64,000 nucleotides of DNA from positions 35,835,204 to 35,899,203 of the forward strand of contig OX381710.1 in assembly GCA_947462335.1 (NCBI GenBank), given 5' to 3'. How positions within the stretch are numbered: position 1 is the stretch's first letter; the number at the start of each line of letters is the position of its first letter. Positions 48,971-60,200 of this stretch are shown piece after piece. Below the pieces are notes generated by a model, which had not been told where the DNA came from, ran no database searches, and saw nothing but the letters and a program-made list of their open reading frames with translations. The DNA comes from Harmothoe impar. Its lineage: Eukaryota > Annelida > Polychaeta > Phyllodocida > Polynoidae. The position numbers and the translations under genes are program-made.

Positions 48971-49533
48971 GAGGGGTGGGGGTTATCTAGGGTGTAGAGG
49001 TGCATTAGGTACTCGTAGTATAGTGTAGGGGACATGGCTATAGGAGTGTATCAGGTTAGTGGTACATAGATGGAATATGCCAGTTAAACTTTTTTTTTCT
49101 GAATTCCAAATCTTACATATAATGTGTTGCAAGTCATGTATCATGCACTTCCCATTTAAACAGTGGACCAACAGCCACTGTCAATATAATGTTGCCCAAT
49201 TATTGGCTTCATGCTGGGCAAACTCCAGGTATATGAGGTGATAATAATGATAATGATCATAATGGATAAGTCTATTCTGTTGCAGGAGAGGTCTTGACTG
49301 CAAGTCGGTTCATGGCGGCCACCGATGCAGTGGTCACCATGCAGGTGGCCACTTTTAAACAGCATTGGGGATGCTCTGTGCACTGCTCTACAATCTAAAC
49401 ATCCATAACCCAGAGAATGTGGCTGTCACACTTGAATTCATCCAAAGGTATTAGTTAAAAGATGTTTTGACATAAGAAACTTTACTAATAGTTTAATTAG
49501 ATAAAGAGAAACATCATATAAATGACTGTATAC

Positions 49534-49600
49534 TGACCATTTAAGGTTAGCATAATGCTTTAACCCCTTGTACTATCATTATGCATGACTTTTGTGCTCC
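49534..49600. mobile_element. TTAA-type MITE fragment, copy 19
   Basis: Only the left terminal block survives: TGACCATTTAAGGTTAGCAT, then AATGCTTTAACCCC and a TATGCATGA remnant. Weakly supported. Confidence 0.4.
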
Positions 49601-50125
49601 ATTAATGGTATATCATAATTATCATAACATATCAATATCAATATACAAAATAGAACATTAGCAAAAGCTCTAAGATCAAACTCTATATCAACAGTAAATG
49701 CAGTTCAATATGTGAAAAGAATGTACATAGATTGCAAACATATATCTCAATATTCTAATAGTCCATTTTAAGTAAATTAGCAATGCGAAAGTTACAAATA
49801 ATCAAATTAATTGATAATGGCATGCTTCTTCAGTGGACTGCTTGGTTCATAAATTATAACTAATGTTCTGTCCATGATCCAAGCTCAATGAATCATACCT
49901 CACACTCATTTCATTTTCAGATGTTTCCTGAGAATTAGCCTGACGGGTGGATCAAAATCTGCCAAGAAGAAGGCAGTGGCAGGGCCTCACCATCGGATTC
50001 TAACTTTAATAACAATGTTTAATAACCGTAAAGATGTGGACTAAGTAAAGGGTTATTCAGTCCACATCTTTCTTAAAGGGTCCTGATAGGTAGAATCAAA
50101 GAGACACTTTAGGCTCAGTCTCACG

Positions 50126-50459
50126 ACCTTGGGCCAATGTTTTCGTCTCTGACTGGGTGCCAGCTCTGACTGGGTGCCAGCTCTGACTGGGTGCCATCTC
50201 TGACCGGTTTGGCATGATTAGGACAAAATAGGGTAGAAGGACCTAAAAATGTAATATAAAATCGAACAGTTTATGTTATGTATGGAAAAATTAACTAGAA
50301 AAATCAATATGAAATTCTTTTTTTAAATTCTACTTTCTGAACCCCGGTCAGAGCTGGCACCCGGTCAGAGCTGGCACCCGGTCAGAGCTGGCACCCGGTC
50401 AGAGCTGGCACCCGGTCAGAGCTGGCACCCGGTCAGAGACGAAAACATTGGCCCAAGGT
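50126..50459. mobile_element. Foldback element with 20-bp tandem repeats in each arm
   Basis: The terminal ACCTTGGGCCAATGTTTTCG is present in inverted form at both ends. Inside each arm a 20-mer GGGTGCCAGCTCTGACTGGG-like unit is tandemly repeated, about three copies on the left and five on the right (as complement). The AT-rich spacer is roughly 130 bp. Unequal copy number between arms suggests independent slippage. Confidence 0.75.
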
Positions 50460-50573
50460 TTTTCATTACCGTGCACATCATAAAAATTGAGATTTGGGGG
50501 AAAGCTTTTTTATTTACAATTTTGATAAAAAAATATGCTAAAATTGAAGAAATATTGGCAAGTTTGGTACCAA

Positions 50574-51272
50574 TTAACCCTTTCGTGCCCAGAACTCCAA
50601 AAGTGCGCGCTTTTACACTTATATATGTTTAGGAGAGCACCCTGGGTGTCATAGAGCTTGGATTGGTATCATTTTAGGACTAAATGAAGCCCAATTACAT
50701 AGGGTTTCTAACGATGCCAGGTATACTATATTAGCATGTGTGTGTGTGTTGATGGGCTGCTGAACTAGAATATATTATGAGTTTAAAATTGCCTTAAAAT
50801 CACTAAAAGTGCGCGCTCTAGCAATAGTAGGGCAGAGGAATTACAGAAATATTGAAAACATAGTGAAAATATTGATAAAAAATGATAAAAAACCTTTTTT
50901 AATGGTTTTTCCTAAGGATTCCAATTACGATATTGATATTCTTCTATTTCTAATAGATATGCCTTCATTTGGAACTCCAAAAGAACGTTTTCCAAGCCAA
51001 TAACAGGATATTACCAACTAAAAGTGCAAAATCTGGCCTTTAGATGGCAATAAATGTATTGCTTGATATCAGTGAAAAGAATGTTTCTGGTTGTCATGAC
51101 AACCCAAGATAGAATGTTGTTTTAAAAAGTATTGAAAGGGGCACTTCAATAGCTTTCAAAAAATATAATATAAAGCATATGTCAAAACAATATATTTATT
51201 GGTTACCCGATCTACAAATGATGATGTAAAGAAACTGACTTCTCACAATAGTTCTGGGCACGAAAGGGTTAA
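50574..51272. mobile_element. TTAA-flanked MITE with CCCTTTCGTGCCCAGAACT ends, 0.7 kb
   Basis: Perfect 19-bp inverted ends CCCTTTCGTGCCCAGAACT are bordered by TTAA on each side. TTAA target sites and CCCTTT ends are typical of piggyBac-mobilised elements. AAAAGTGCGCGC occurs twice inside (50599 and 50806). It is unrelated in the interior to the double-hairpin family but shares the same kind of end. Confidence 0.8.
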
Positions 51273-53101
51273 GCTTATGCTGTCGGTAATACAGTCAGCT
51301 AGGAATAAATTGCATTATAACAACCTTTGGGGATAAACACTGAATTACTCAAATATAAAAATTTATCATGAAAAGTCTTAATTTTCCTATATATTTAGGC
51401 CCCAAGCAAAAATATTAAGCACATTATGAGTGGATCGTTAGATTTAGTATTGAATTGATATCAAGTCATTGCTTTGATAAAATTAGACATATTAGGTATC
51501 ATTGGATCAGAATAATTTTATTCAACAGGTTTATTGATACAATAGTCTAGCTGTAGTATTATGGAATGCAAATATCATGAGAATAGAACAAGAACATTCT
51601 TTTTAAGGTTTTTGAATTATAAACAGACAATTTTCATATAAAGGGTACATAATATGTTTTTTTAATTCCCACTTAATATTCATGTCAATACCTTATTAGA
51701 TTTCATCATATATGGAGGCAATAAGGTAGCCATATGTCAGTCAAAATCCTTAAAAAAATGTTTTTGATCTATTTTCACTCTCACTTCATTCCATTACACC
51801 AATATCCAAAGATCCTACCCAGAATCTGTTTAATGAAAAGGATCCAATCTAATTATGTCTTATATGTGAAAATCTCTCAAGGCAATGATTAAATACTAAA
51901 TTAATACCAAAATTGATTGTTATTTACCCTAAAACCCTAACTTAAAAAAGGGCCCCAAATATCTGTTGGTTCCCCCCCCCCTCAAATCCGCCAATGACCC
52001 CCACCCCTGTTGTTGAAAAAATGAGCACTCCCATAGTGCAAACCCCAAAAATATTTGTCAAACAAATGGATAACTGGGATATACGAGAGAGCACCAGCCA
52101 ATCTATATATTATTACATATATTCGTGTGTGCTAAAATTGCAATAAACTGTTGCATAAGTTATACAATGTGTTCTTTTTGGTGAATTATTTTCTATATAT
52201 CTTCACCTGTAGAAGGCCCATCTGGCCGGACCTGTAGTGATGGTTTATCTGAATAAAATGTTTACTTCTGTCATCCTGAAAACTAGTTGTCCTGTTTATT
52301 GATCAATTCATCATTGGTATAATAACTTTATCTCTCTATATTTTCTATATAGCCTTTTCACACTTTGAATACCATCATCAGCCAGAATATAAATAAATCA
52401 GCAATATATGTGACAGGGTCCAGGAAAAAGGAAACTTAATGAACCCTGTAATAAGGCCCCGTTTCACATAACATCCCACATATGGCTAGCAAGGAAAGTG
52501 GATAATTGTCTGGTAAACAACAAGGAAAAATCATACAAATAACAGGGAATCTGTGCCATAAAAACTGGGACCTCGTTGAACAGACATGGATTTACCGTAA
52601 AATCATGTTAAATATTAGTCATTTATGTGGAAACAAAACGCTGATTCATTGTAGTTGTTCGATAAAACAGTGAATAACTGTATATTAAAACATTAAGATA
52701 CCGTAATACCACTGCTAAATAAACACAGAATCTCTGTAAATTGAGAACGCTGAATCTCCGTCAAATTAACGGTGACAGGTCCCCGTTAAATAAACGCTGA
52801 AAGCGATGTCCCGAAAGTTGCCGGAGATTTACCGTCATTTTGACGACATTTTTTTTACAGTGTATTTACAAGTGTATGATATGTATATTGATCGAATGCA
52901 ACTCTGATAAATACATAAATGATTACCGTTAAGCTAGACTTTTGAATCAATGCATCGACGCTATTATTCAAAATACAGTAGTACGTGCAGTCCATTAATT
53001 CTAATATATCCATGGAACTCTGTTTCAGCTTTGTGACTATGTCTACTAAATTAGGTAGACCTCTTGTCATACCCCAGTATAGGAGGGGCATTGTTCACCC
53101 T

Positions 53102-53206
53102 CAGAAAAGTGAGAGTCATTGTCGCTAAAATTACCCTCACCTGAGAGTCAGGCAGTGCCTGACCCTCAGGTGAGGGTAGTTTTAGCGACAATGACTCACT
53201 TTTCTG
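53102..53206. mobile_element. Near-perfect palindrome, 105 bp
   Basis: Arms of about 50 bp start CAGAAAAGTGAG and meet at CAGGCAGTGCCTG in the centre. Only a couple of single-base differences exist between arms. It is likely a foldback MITE and could extrude as a cruciform. Confidence 0.75.
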
Positions 53207-53479
53207 TGTGTGTTTGTAGAATGTATTATTGCGGTACATCACGTCGTCCAACACCATACAAATATCAAGATTCCAAGTGCAATACATTAATCATATAGAG
53301 ATAACGTTTTCTTGGCACATAACTCGTGTCATAGATTAGTGTTGACTTAGATAAGTAATTGAGAATTTGAAATAACATAGAATATAATGATATATTCATA
53401 TTATAAACAAACCAATTGCCACATGTTAAAAAAAGCTGATCATGTTGTTTGCATTTAGGTTTCCTCTCATGAATGGGGG

Positions 53480-53638
53480 CCAAAAATAATTTCCTTATTT
53501 CAAGAAAATAAGATAAATAAACTCGCCTGGCGGACAAATAACTAGTTTTAAGAAAAAAATACTTCTTAAAACTAGTCATTTGTCCGCCAGGCGAGTTCAT
53601 TTATCTCATTTTCTTGATATGAGAAAATCATTTTTGGC
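53480..53638. mobile_element. Foldback MITE, 159 bp, GCCAAAAAT ends
   Basis: Arms of about 70 bp (GCCAAAAATAATTT, then TTATTTCAAGAAAATAAGAT and ACTCGCCTGGCGGACAAAT) surround a spacer of about 10 bp. Related to the copy at 62357-62460. Confidence 0.75.
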
Positions 53639-55147
53639 TGTGTACATGTGCTTCCCCACAAAAAATGGAAGCCTATTTATTGTCCGTGTAACTATAGCAT
53701 TGTCAAGTTGGTATGGGTAGGTTAAAGATAGGTTGGAACCTGAGGGTGCATGTGATGTTGTGGTCCCGGGGGAGTCATTTCCACGGGAGAATAATGAGGG
53801 GAGGGGCTGGTTTTATCAGTACAGGGGATGTACGTATAGCATTAGTCCCAATAGTAGATACTAAGCCCCCTGAGGGCTCGGTTGTTATGGTAACGTTATG
53901 TTCAGGGTTTGCCCTGCATTGCAGTAATTCTATTGCTTTTTCTTTTAGCAGAACACAACTGGTGCAGAAAAGAGTAGTAATACAGTGTGTGTTTTTAACA
54001 TGGTCGATGTCTGTTTGCTGGTTTGCTAAAAGTGAAATGTATACAACGTTTTGCAGAGATATACAACTATAAAACATGTATGCAGGTATAAGATAGACTT
54101 AACTGAAAAAGAATCTTTTATTATGAAGTTATGGTTTCATTTTCAGCTAGATATTGCATATTTGATATTAGTAATTACTCTCCATACATTCAAATTATAT
54201 AAAAGTAAAGCATGGCAACGTGGATCCCATGGTGGATTGATTGATTCCCCATAGAGCCAACCATATCCATAAACATTTGAAATTTATTTTATCAACCTCA
54301 ACATAAACACTGTGAGAAGATGGGCAGCCTACACTCACCTCCAATATCCCCACACATTGTCTCCAACACACCCTATTTCCTGGGTACCATCGACACATCC
54401 TCACACGTTGTGCTAGGTACTCAACATTACATCCACCCATGTTCACTCACCCATACATCACCCCAATTTGCTGGGTTGTTATTGATTAGGCGAATTGATG
54501 AATGCCCTGCTCCACCAAAGGCCTTATGATATTCCTCTTTTTCTTATCCATTTTACATGAGGTTGAATAACAGTTATTATTGGGACCTCCCACACTGGTT
54601 TTCTGTAACCACATAACATGCAGGCTTGATGCGTTTGTTTGGCCTCCCAGTTGGTTCTGGCATTCTTCAACTCTTTTTATACCCGAAAATGATAATATCT
54701 TAAATTAAATATTGCATGGTTATAATTATGTGGGCGAAGGGGAGTGGATACCTGTTGGGGTGGATTTATGAGCATGTCTAACCTTACCTGTCAATGATGC
54801 CTTTTGTCAGCACATTCTTGATCCAACCCATTGACCAAAGAGCTCACAGGAAGGTGTGCATCGATCAGTAGAAGTCTGTACAGGTACACCATGCAATGTA
54901 GCCTACTGCCCCCTCACAGCACATACACCTTTATGGTACTATCATGCCATTCTTTTGAATATAGTATCATGTTCATGATATGGCTAGGTATCTTTTCCAT
55001 AAAGGAGTATTTACAATCTCACGTATTTGCCCCCTTTTTCATACCTTATTTATTGTATTTATCTATATCTATGTCTAGTTAAAACTGGGTTTGGGTACCC
55101 ATGGGCTTCCCATGGGCTCAGCAAGGGCTGCCAGGTGAGCCCCAGGT
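53639..55147. other. No gene seen
   Basis: Unique AT-rich sequence. A minus-strand CTCF-like match (GTGAGGGGGCAGTAG) lies near 54901-54920. The 53713-54072 frame has no homology that I recognise. Confidence 0.5.
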
Positions 55148-55442
55148 GGACTGAGCCCTCAAGCTCAATTTTGTTCAACATGTACAGTAAGTATCCTCGT
55201 TCTCTATCTCTCTGTCTGTCTCGTTGTCTGTCTGTCTCTGTCGCTCATGAGCAGACGCATGCAGATGAGCCGAGACCTAAAAATGAATTAAAGAACCTGC
55301 AACGCAAAAAGCTGTACAGCTTAGGTGAAACCCATTTAGACAATTACTATTCAAAATGTTACTTTCACTTATAATTTCATGGAAAAGGGCAATTAATGTA
55401 TCTGCTATGTAAAACGCAAAATTGAGCTTGAGGGCTCAGTCC
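55148..55442. mobile_element. Inverted-repeat element, 295 bp, 26-bp perfect arms
   Basis: GGACTGAGCCCTCAAGCTCA plus ATTTTG at the left is exactly complementary to the right end. Between them lie a CTCTGTCTGTCT microsatellite-like tract and a chance reading frame. Confidence 0.65.
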
Positions 55443-55728
55443 ATCATCTTTACCCAAGTTCATCCATAAACCAATCAGGTGAATAGCTCGCTTTGTTAAT
55501 CCCCATTCATCAATCCTTTAAAAATTGTTCAATTGGTTAATCTTAATAATTATCAATGCAAGAATTTAATTTGCATGTGTTTATCTAACCTTGTCCATTC
55601 ATGGAATACGTGCGGATCAAACTTTCCGAGCAGTATAAAGATAGACACTATGTATGTACAGTTAGGATCCCAATAATAGCCGGAGACAACAGCTTCCTTT
55701 AAATTGCAGCTTTGTTTGGCGACAGCAT

Positions 55729-56652
55729 CCCAGGTAGAAAAATACTATAGTAAAACTATAATATTTATTATAGTATACTATAGTAGATTTACTATAGTGT
55801 TTTCGTCGCCATAGTATTTACTATAGTATATTATAATATATTTACTACAGTAAACTGCAATATGTACTATAGTATACCAGAGTATATTACAGTATAATAG
55901 AGTATTCACTACAGTATACTAGAGGATATTTACTATAGAATTTACTATAAAGTATATTATACTATTCTCTACAGTCTACTAGAGTAAACTTACTATAGTA
56001 AAACTATGATATTTGTTATAGTATACTATAGTAGATTTACTATAGTGTTTTCATCGCCATAGTATTTACTATAGTATACTATAAAATATTTACTACAGTA
56101 AACTGCAGTATTTAATATAGTGTACTAGAGTATATTATACTATTCACTACAGTCTACTATAGTATTTACTGTAGTATATTTAATGTATTATACTACAGTA
56201 TATCATAGTATTTCATACAGTATTTACTGTAGTATACTATAGTTTATTTATCATAGTAATTCTGTTCACTATAGTACAGTAAGGCAAAGGATTCATGTAG
56301 TATACTATAGTACATGTACTATAGTAATTACACTCACTGAGATACTCTCTATAGTAAACTATAGTATAACTTCTACAGTCTATTATATTGTAAAGTGTGT
56401 ATATTATCATCGGAGGGGAAATCACAAAACAGCAAATTAATTTATATGTGATTGAGTTGAACTTTATTGGGATTATTGTAATATCAAAGCAGGCAATAGA
56501 GTATATAACATACAATTAACTATAGATTTAAACATAGTATAATACTATGGTATACCATGACACTGTAATGTGTCGTAGTTAGTACTTCCTGGTACAGTAG
56601 AACATAATAAAGTATGATCCCTACTGTGGTATAGTATAGTGTTTTACCTGGG
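55729..56652. mobile_element. TATAGTATACTATAG-rich element with CCCAGGTA ends, 0.92 kb
   Basis: The ends CCCAGGTAGAAAAATACTAT and GTTTTACCTGGG are inverted. Most of the interior is a diverged array of self-complementary TACTATAGTATA motifs, with a roughly 260-bp duplicated block (TATTTACTATAGTATA around 55740-55990 and 56000-56240). It shares the CCCAG terminal pentamer with the AACGTT element. Confidence 0.72.
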
Positions 56653-56998
56653 ATCATAACAATAATTATATGCACAAACTTCTATTGATCTATGGATAGT
56701 CAATGGTTATCAATAATTCCATGACCACACCATGACCACATCATACAATTTCAATCCATATACATGCATTTTTTAAATAAATGAAACCTCATATACACAG
56801 GGACACTTAAATTGTATCTATCTAATGAAATTCAAAAAGTCTGCTGCGGCTCTGATTTCATAAGGATTTACTAAGGCAAGTACAGTGAGAGACTTTGCAA
56901 GAAGAACTATTATGGTTTCAAGCACATTTGGGAAGCACTGTGCAATATGTTTTATGACCTCAATACCCTATATGCTTCTTGCTCACTATACTTAATAT

Positions 56999-57210
56999 CT
57001 AGTTGTCGTTCTCACTGTCACTCAAATCACCGTCAAAGTTGCTGTTGTTGTCACTAATGCTGTTCTCATTGTTGCTATTGCCAGCAGTGGAGTTGTTTCC
57101 CTCATGCTGGTTTTCAGATGGCTTCTTTGTTGATGCATTGTTCAGTTTTTGGCGTATGCATTGCTTTACTCCAGTATCAGACGTGTGTGGGAAGAAATGT
57201 TGAACCATAT
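56999..57210 (-). CDS. BEN gene exon 7 (BEN domain end, acidic tail, stop)
   Basis: Acceptor TTTGTCCTACAG, 212 bp, entered in phase 1 and ending at TAG (57001-56999). It completes the BEN domain (DMVQHFFPHTSDTGVKQCIR, then QKLNNA) and adds an Asn/Ser/Asp/Glu-rich tail ending SDSENDN. A possible minus-strand AATAAA poly(A) signal lies at 56463-56468, inside a neighbouring transposon. Confidence 0.87.
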
Positions 57211-60200
57211 CTGTAGGACAAATATATGGTATATATAGATGTTCTTGATATGTGTCAAAAAATCACACAGAACATATCAGCTTGTGGTATTAAATGTTAT
57301 ATTTCAAAGTGCATTTCAAGGCATTATTCTATTTCTGCTAAATCAACTAAACAGACATTTATCTGCTGTTTAAAAGTTACCATAGCAACAGATCCCTCAA
57401 TCAGAAGCTAAGTTTTTTGGACATTTTCTGCTCCAAATAGTACAGTATATTTAATGATTGTGAAATGGTGTGAGACAAGGCGTAACTAGTTACCCACAGG
57501 GGCTGCGACCATGTAATGAAGAACATTTGCTGTTTGGAAAAAGATTTAGGTTTTTACTGAACTGGAGAAAATTAACTAAATTAAATAATGATCGTGAAAT
57601 AGTCATTTAATACAACATATTGGAGAAACCTGTTTGAGGGTTGTTAGTGAACATATATTTGACTATCATTTCATGTATAAGTATGGTCGTAAGTCAAAAA
57701 GTCGTAACTCACCAATGATTCCCCTCATGTCTTCAATCTCCAATGGCTTTTTCACATCCTTATTCCTTCCAGGAGCACAGGTGGTACGTTTGGCCAGGTA
57801 TTCCTTGTTGAACATTCCGTCCATCAGGTCGTTGACAAACTTTTGGGCAGTCAGTCTGCTACATCTCTGTATGAGAGATTTTGGCATCTTTTCCTGAAAG
57901 ATGAAATAATGTCGGGAATTAGTAATATGACAAAGTTTTAATCTGCCTTTTTACCGATTGATGAATTGCATTAATATCATACACATAATGCAGTCTTCCA
58001 GACAGCTTTTACGCCATGCAGGACATATTGTTGAACACTGTATCTATTGGCTTACTATAGAAAGAACTATAAGTAGCCCAAGATCATATAGACCAGCAGT
58101 AGTACTGGCTGTCAGGTTTACAGGGTGTCTGGCACATTTTCGCAAAGACTGATTATGTCATGCTATATCTATTTTTCCCCCTCCTATGTTATGTATGCAT
58201 CATCAGAGTAAATGTACATCCTCTACAAACATGAAATATATGGTGAAACAGCCAAATACCTTAAGTAAAAATCAAACTTTTTCTCTTCATTATAGCAAAT
58301 TTAGACATTATAGATCTGGATCCGTTTTTTAACAGTAGGTCATCTCAGCAATCAAATTACAACTTTATTCAACAGATCTCTTATCTGCCATGCTTTATGA
58401 TCGACTAGTATGCTCTCTTTAAAGTCAGATCCATGTACCACTCTGTCTATTGGTTTATCTTATTAAGAAAGAAATGCTTACATTGTACAAATCATTGAGA
58501 ACAGTTTTTCTCTCAATAGTGGGGGCATTGTTACTAGATGTGGGTTCAAGCAGGTCTTCTAGACGTTGCACGATTCTCTCAAGGGTTTCCATGCGTGTTG
58601 TAACTTCTTCCAGTCTCTGGACTTGTCCTAAAATAGGAAAGACAATAGAAACCAAAATCATTCATTAAGTATTGTGTAATTTTTTTTTTTTAAATGTGAA
58701 GTCGTAATTCACCTGTGTTATGGCCCTCAGCTTTTTCAAGTCATTACAGTATGTCATCAAAAGTAACCATTGGCAGCATATGTCATGTGTTGAATAGGTT
58801 TCTAAATCATGAAATATTCAGTGGTAAACCAACAAAACATAGTGACGTGAAATAGCTAGGTGATTTTCGATGAAATTGGTGTCTGACTCAGACTTTTAAT
58901 ATACTTTAAATGGGAATCTTCTAATAAATAGATCATTATTTCATGACAGTTTGCTTTACAATGATGACCTCCAAGTTCAGATATGTCTTATGTCATCCCA
59001 ATGACGACCCAATGTCATCATCGGGACGACCTTGAGTCTAATGAAATCAGATGTAACAACATGATATGTGGCCTTGTGAGTTTTTCAACCAGAGGTGTGT
59101 GAGAACAACTTTCCCTCCCTGTATATTCTAATGGAGCCTGGCCAGTAACAAAGGTATAAGTAGGCTGTACAGTGGGGGTGACGATTGAAACCATTGGCAC
59201 CTATACATAGTACTACAACCTGACAGGGTGGCTGCAAAGTTTAACATCATCGGCTTGATGCTCGATATGACAGTTAAATGTAAAAACTATGTGAGTTATG
59301 GGAAGGAATGTATTTTGATAGATAGTGACGATTGGAACCAGAAAACAGTACTGCCATGAGAAATTTCAATTGGCTCTCCTGCCTCAATTTGCAATATTAT
59401 AAATATTCCCTGTATAATTGTAATATACACACACATATATTTTGCACTGGCGATCTGATTATGATTAATCTAGAACTGTACCACAGTTTCAAAAGCTCCT
59501 GAAAGCCGTACTGGTGACCATTCCATCCCATCCCATCTCATCCCTAACCTCCTAGTTTTGCCAGAATACGGGCCTTTTTTTCAGATGGCGCTCATTGCGC
59601 TTGAAACAAATATACTACCAATCTGTCTATACACTAATACCTTTTCATGTACAAAATATAACAAATAATTTAATAATTCTTACATTATATCACTTAGGAC
59701 GGAGGGACTAGACATAAGAAATACACAAAGTATTAGTACATGTAGTTCATTGATTACTGTATGCTCTGTTGGATCACTATAAACTTTAGATCAAACCTTT
59801 CATCTCCATGACTTGCTGCTTCAACTCGCCTATACTCTGCGAAGGCTCCTCCTAAAACATATTTAAGTATTACATTAGTGTAAATATATTGAATAAAATT
59901 GCGGATCAATGATTAGAGCTGTGTCCTGCAGTGCATTTTGTATCTGTTTGATTAGAGTGAAAATAGGTACAATGTCAGTCATTTTGTTAGGCACGTGAGT
60001 TTTTTGCAGCATTGTTTAGAAAACATGCAATAATATGCCCCCCCATTTTTAGTTATAAATGTTGTTGCCATAAGAAGGTGGATGCTTTATACCAGATAGC
60101 TTGAGACGTTTTATTAATCTGGGTTAGCACTAGGACATTTTATGGATAAGCCATTCTGGCGAATTTGTGCCAAAATTGATCACTAGCCAGATTAACAATG

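Larger units (their letters stand above)
47809..52862. mobile_element. Long TA-flanked CACTGTAAAAAA element, 5.05 kb (candidate)
   Basis: CACTGTAAAAAATAGATGTAC at the left and GACGACATTTTTTTTACAG plus TG at the right, with TA at both borders. The left end is homologous to the right end of the 867-bp element and vice versa. It encloses an exon-like segment (48006-48131), a minisatellite (48430-48970), a foldback element (50126-50459) and a TTAA element (50574-51272). It could be one large element with later insertions, or two solo ends by chance. Confidence 0.5.

Noticed and set aside
50809..51003. 64-codon frame inside the TTAA element as a transposase
   Set aside because: Far too short, and no catalytic DDD/E pattern or zinc-finger motif is visible.
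59018..59200. Minus-strand 60-codon frame in BEN intron 4
   Set aside because: No donor fits, and exons 4 and 5 already join in the correct phase without it.
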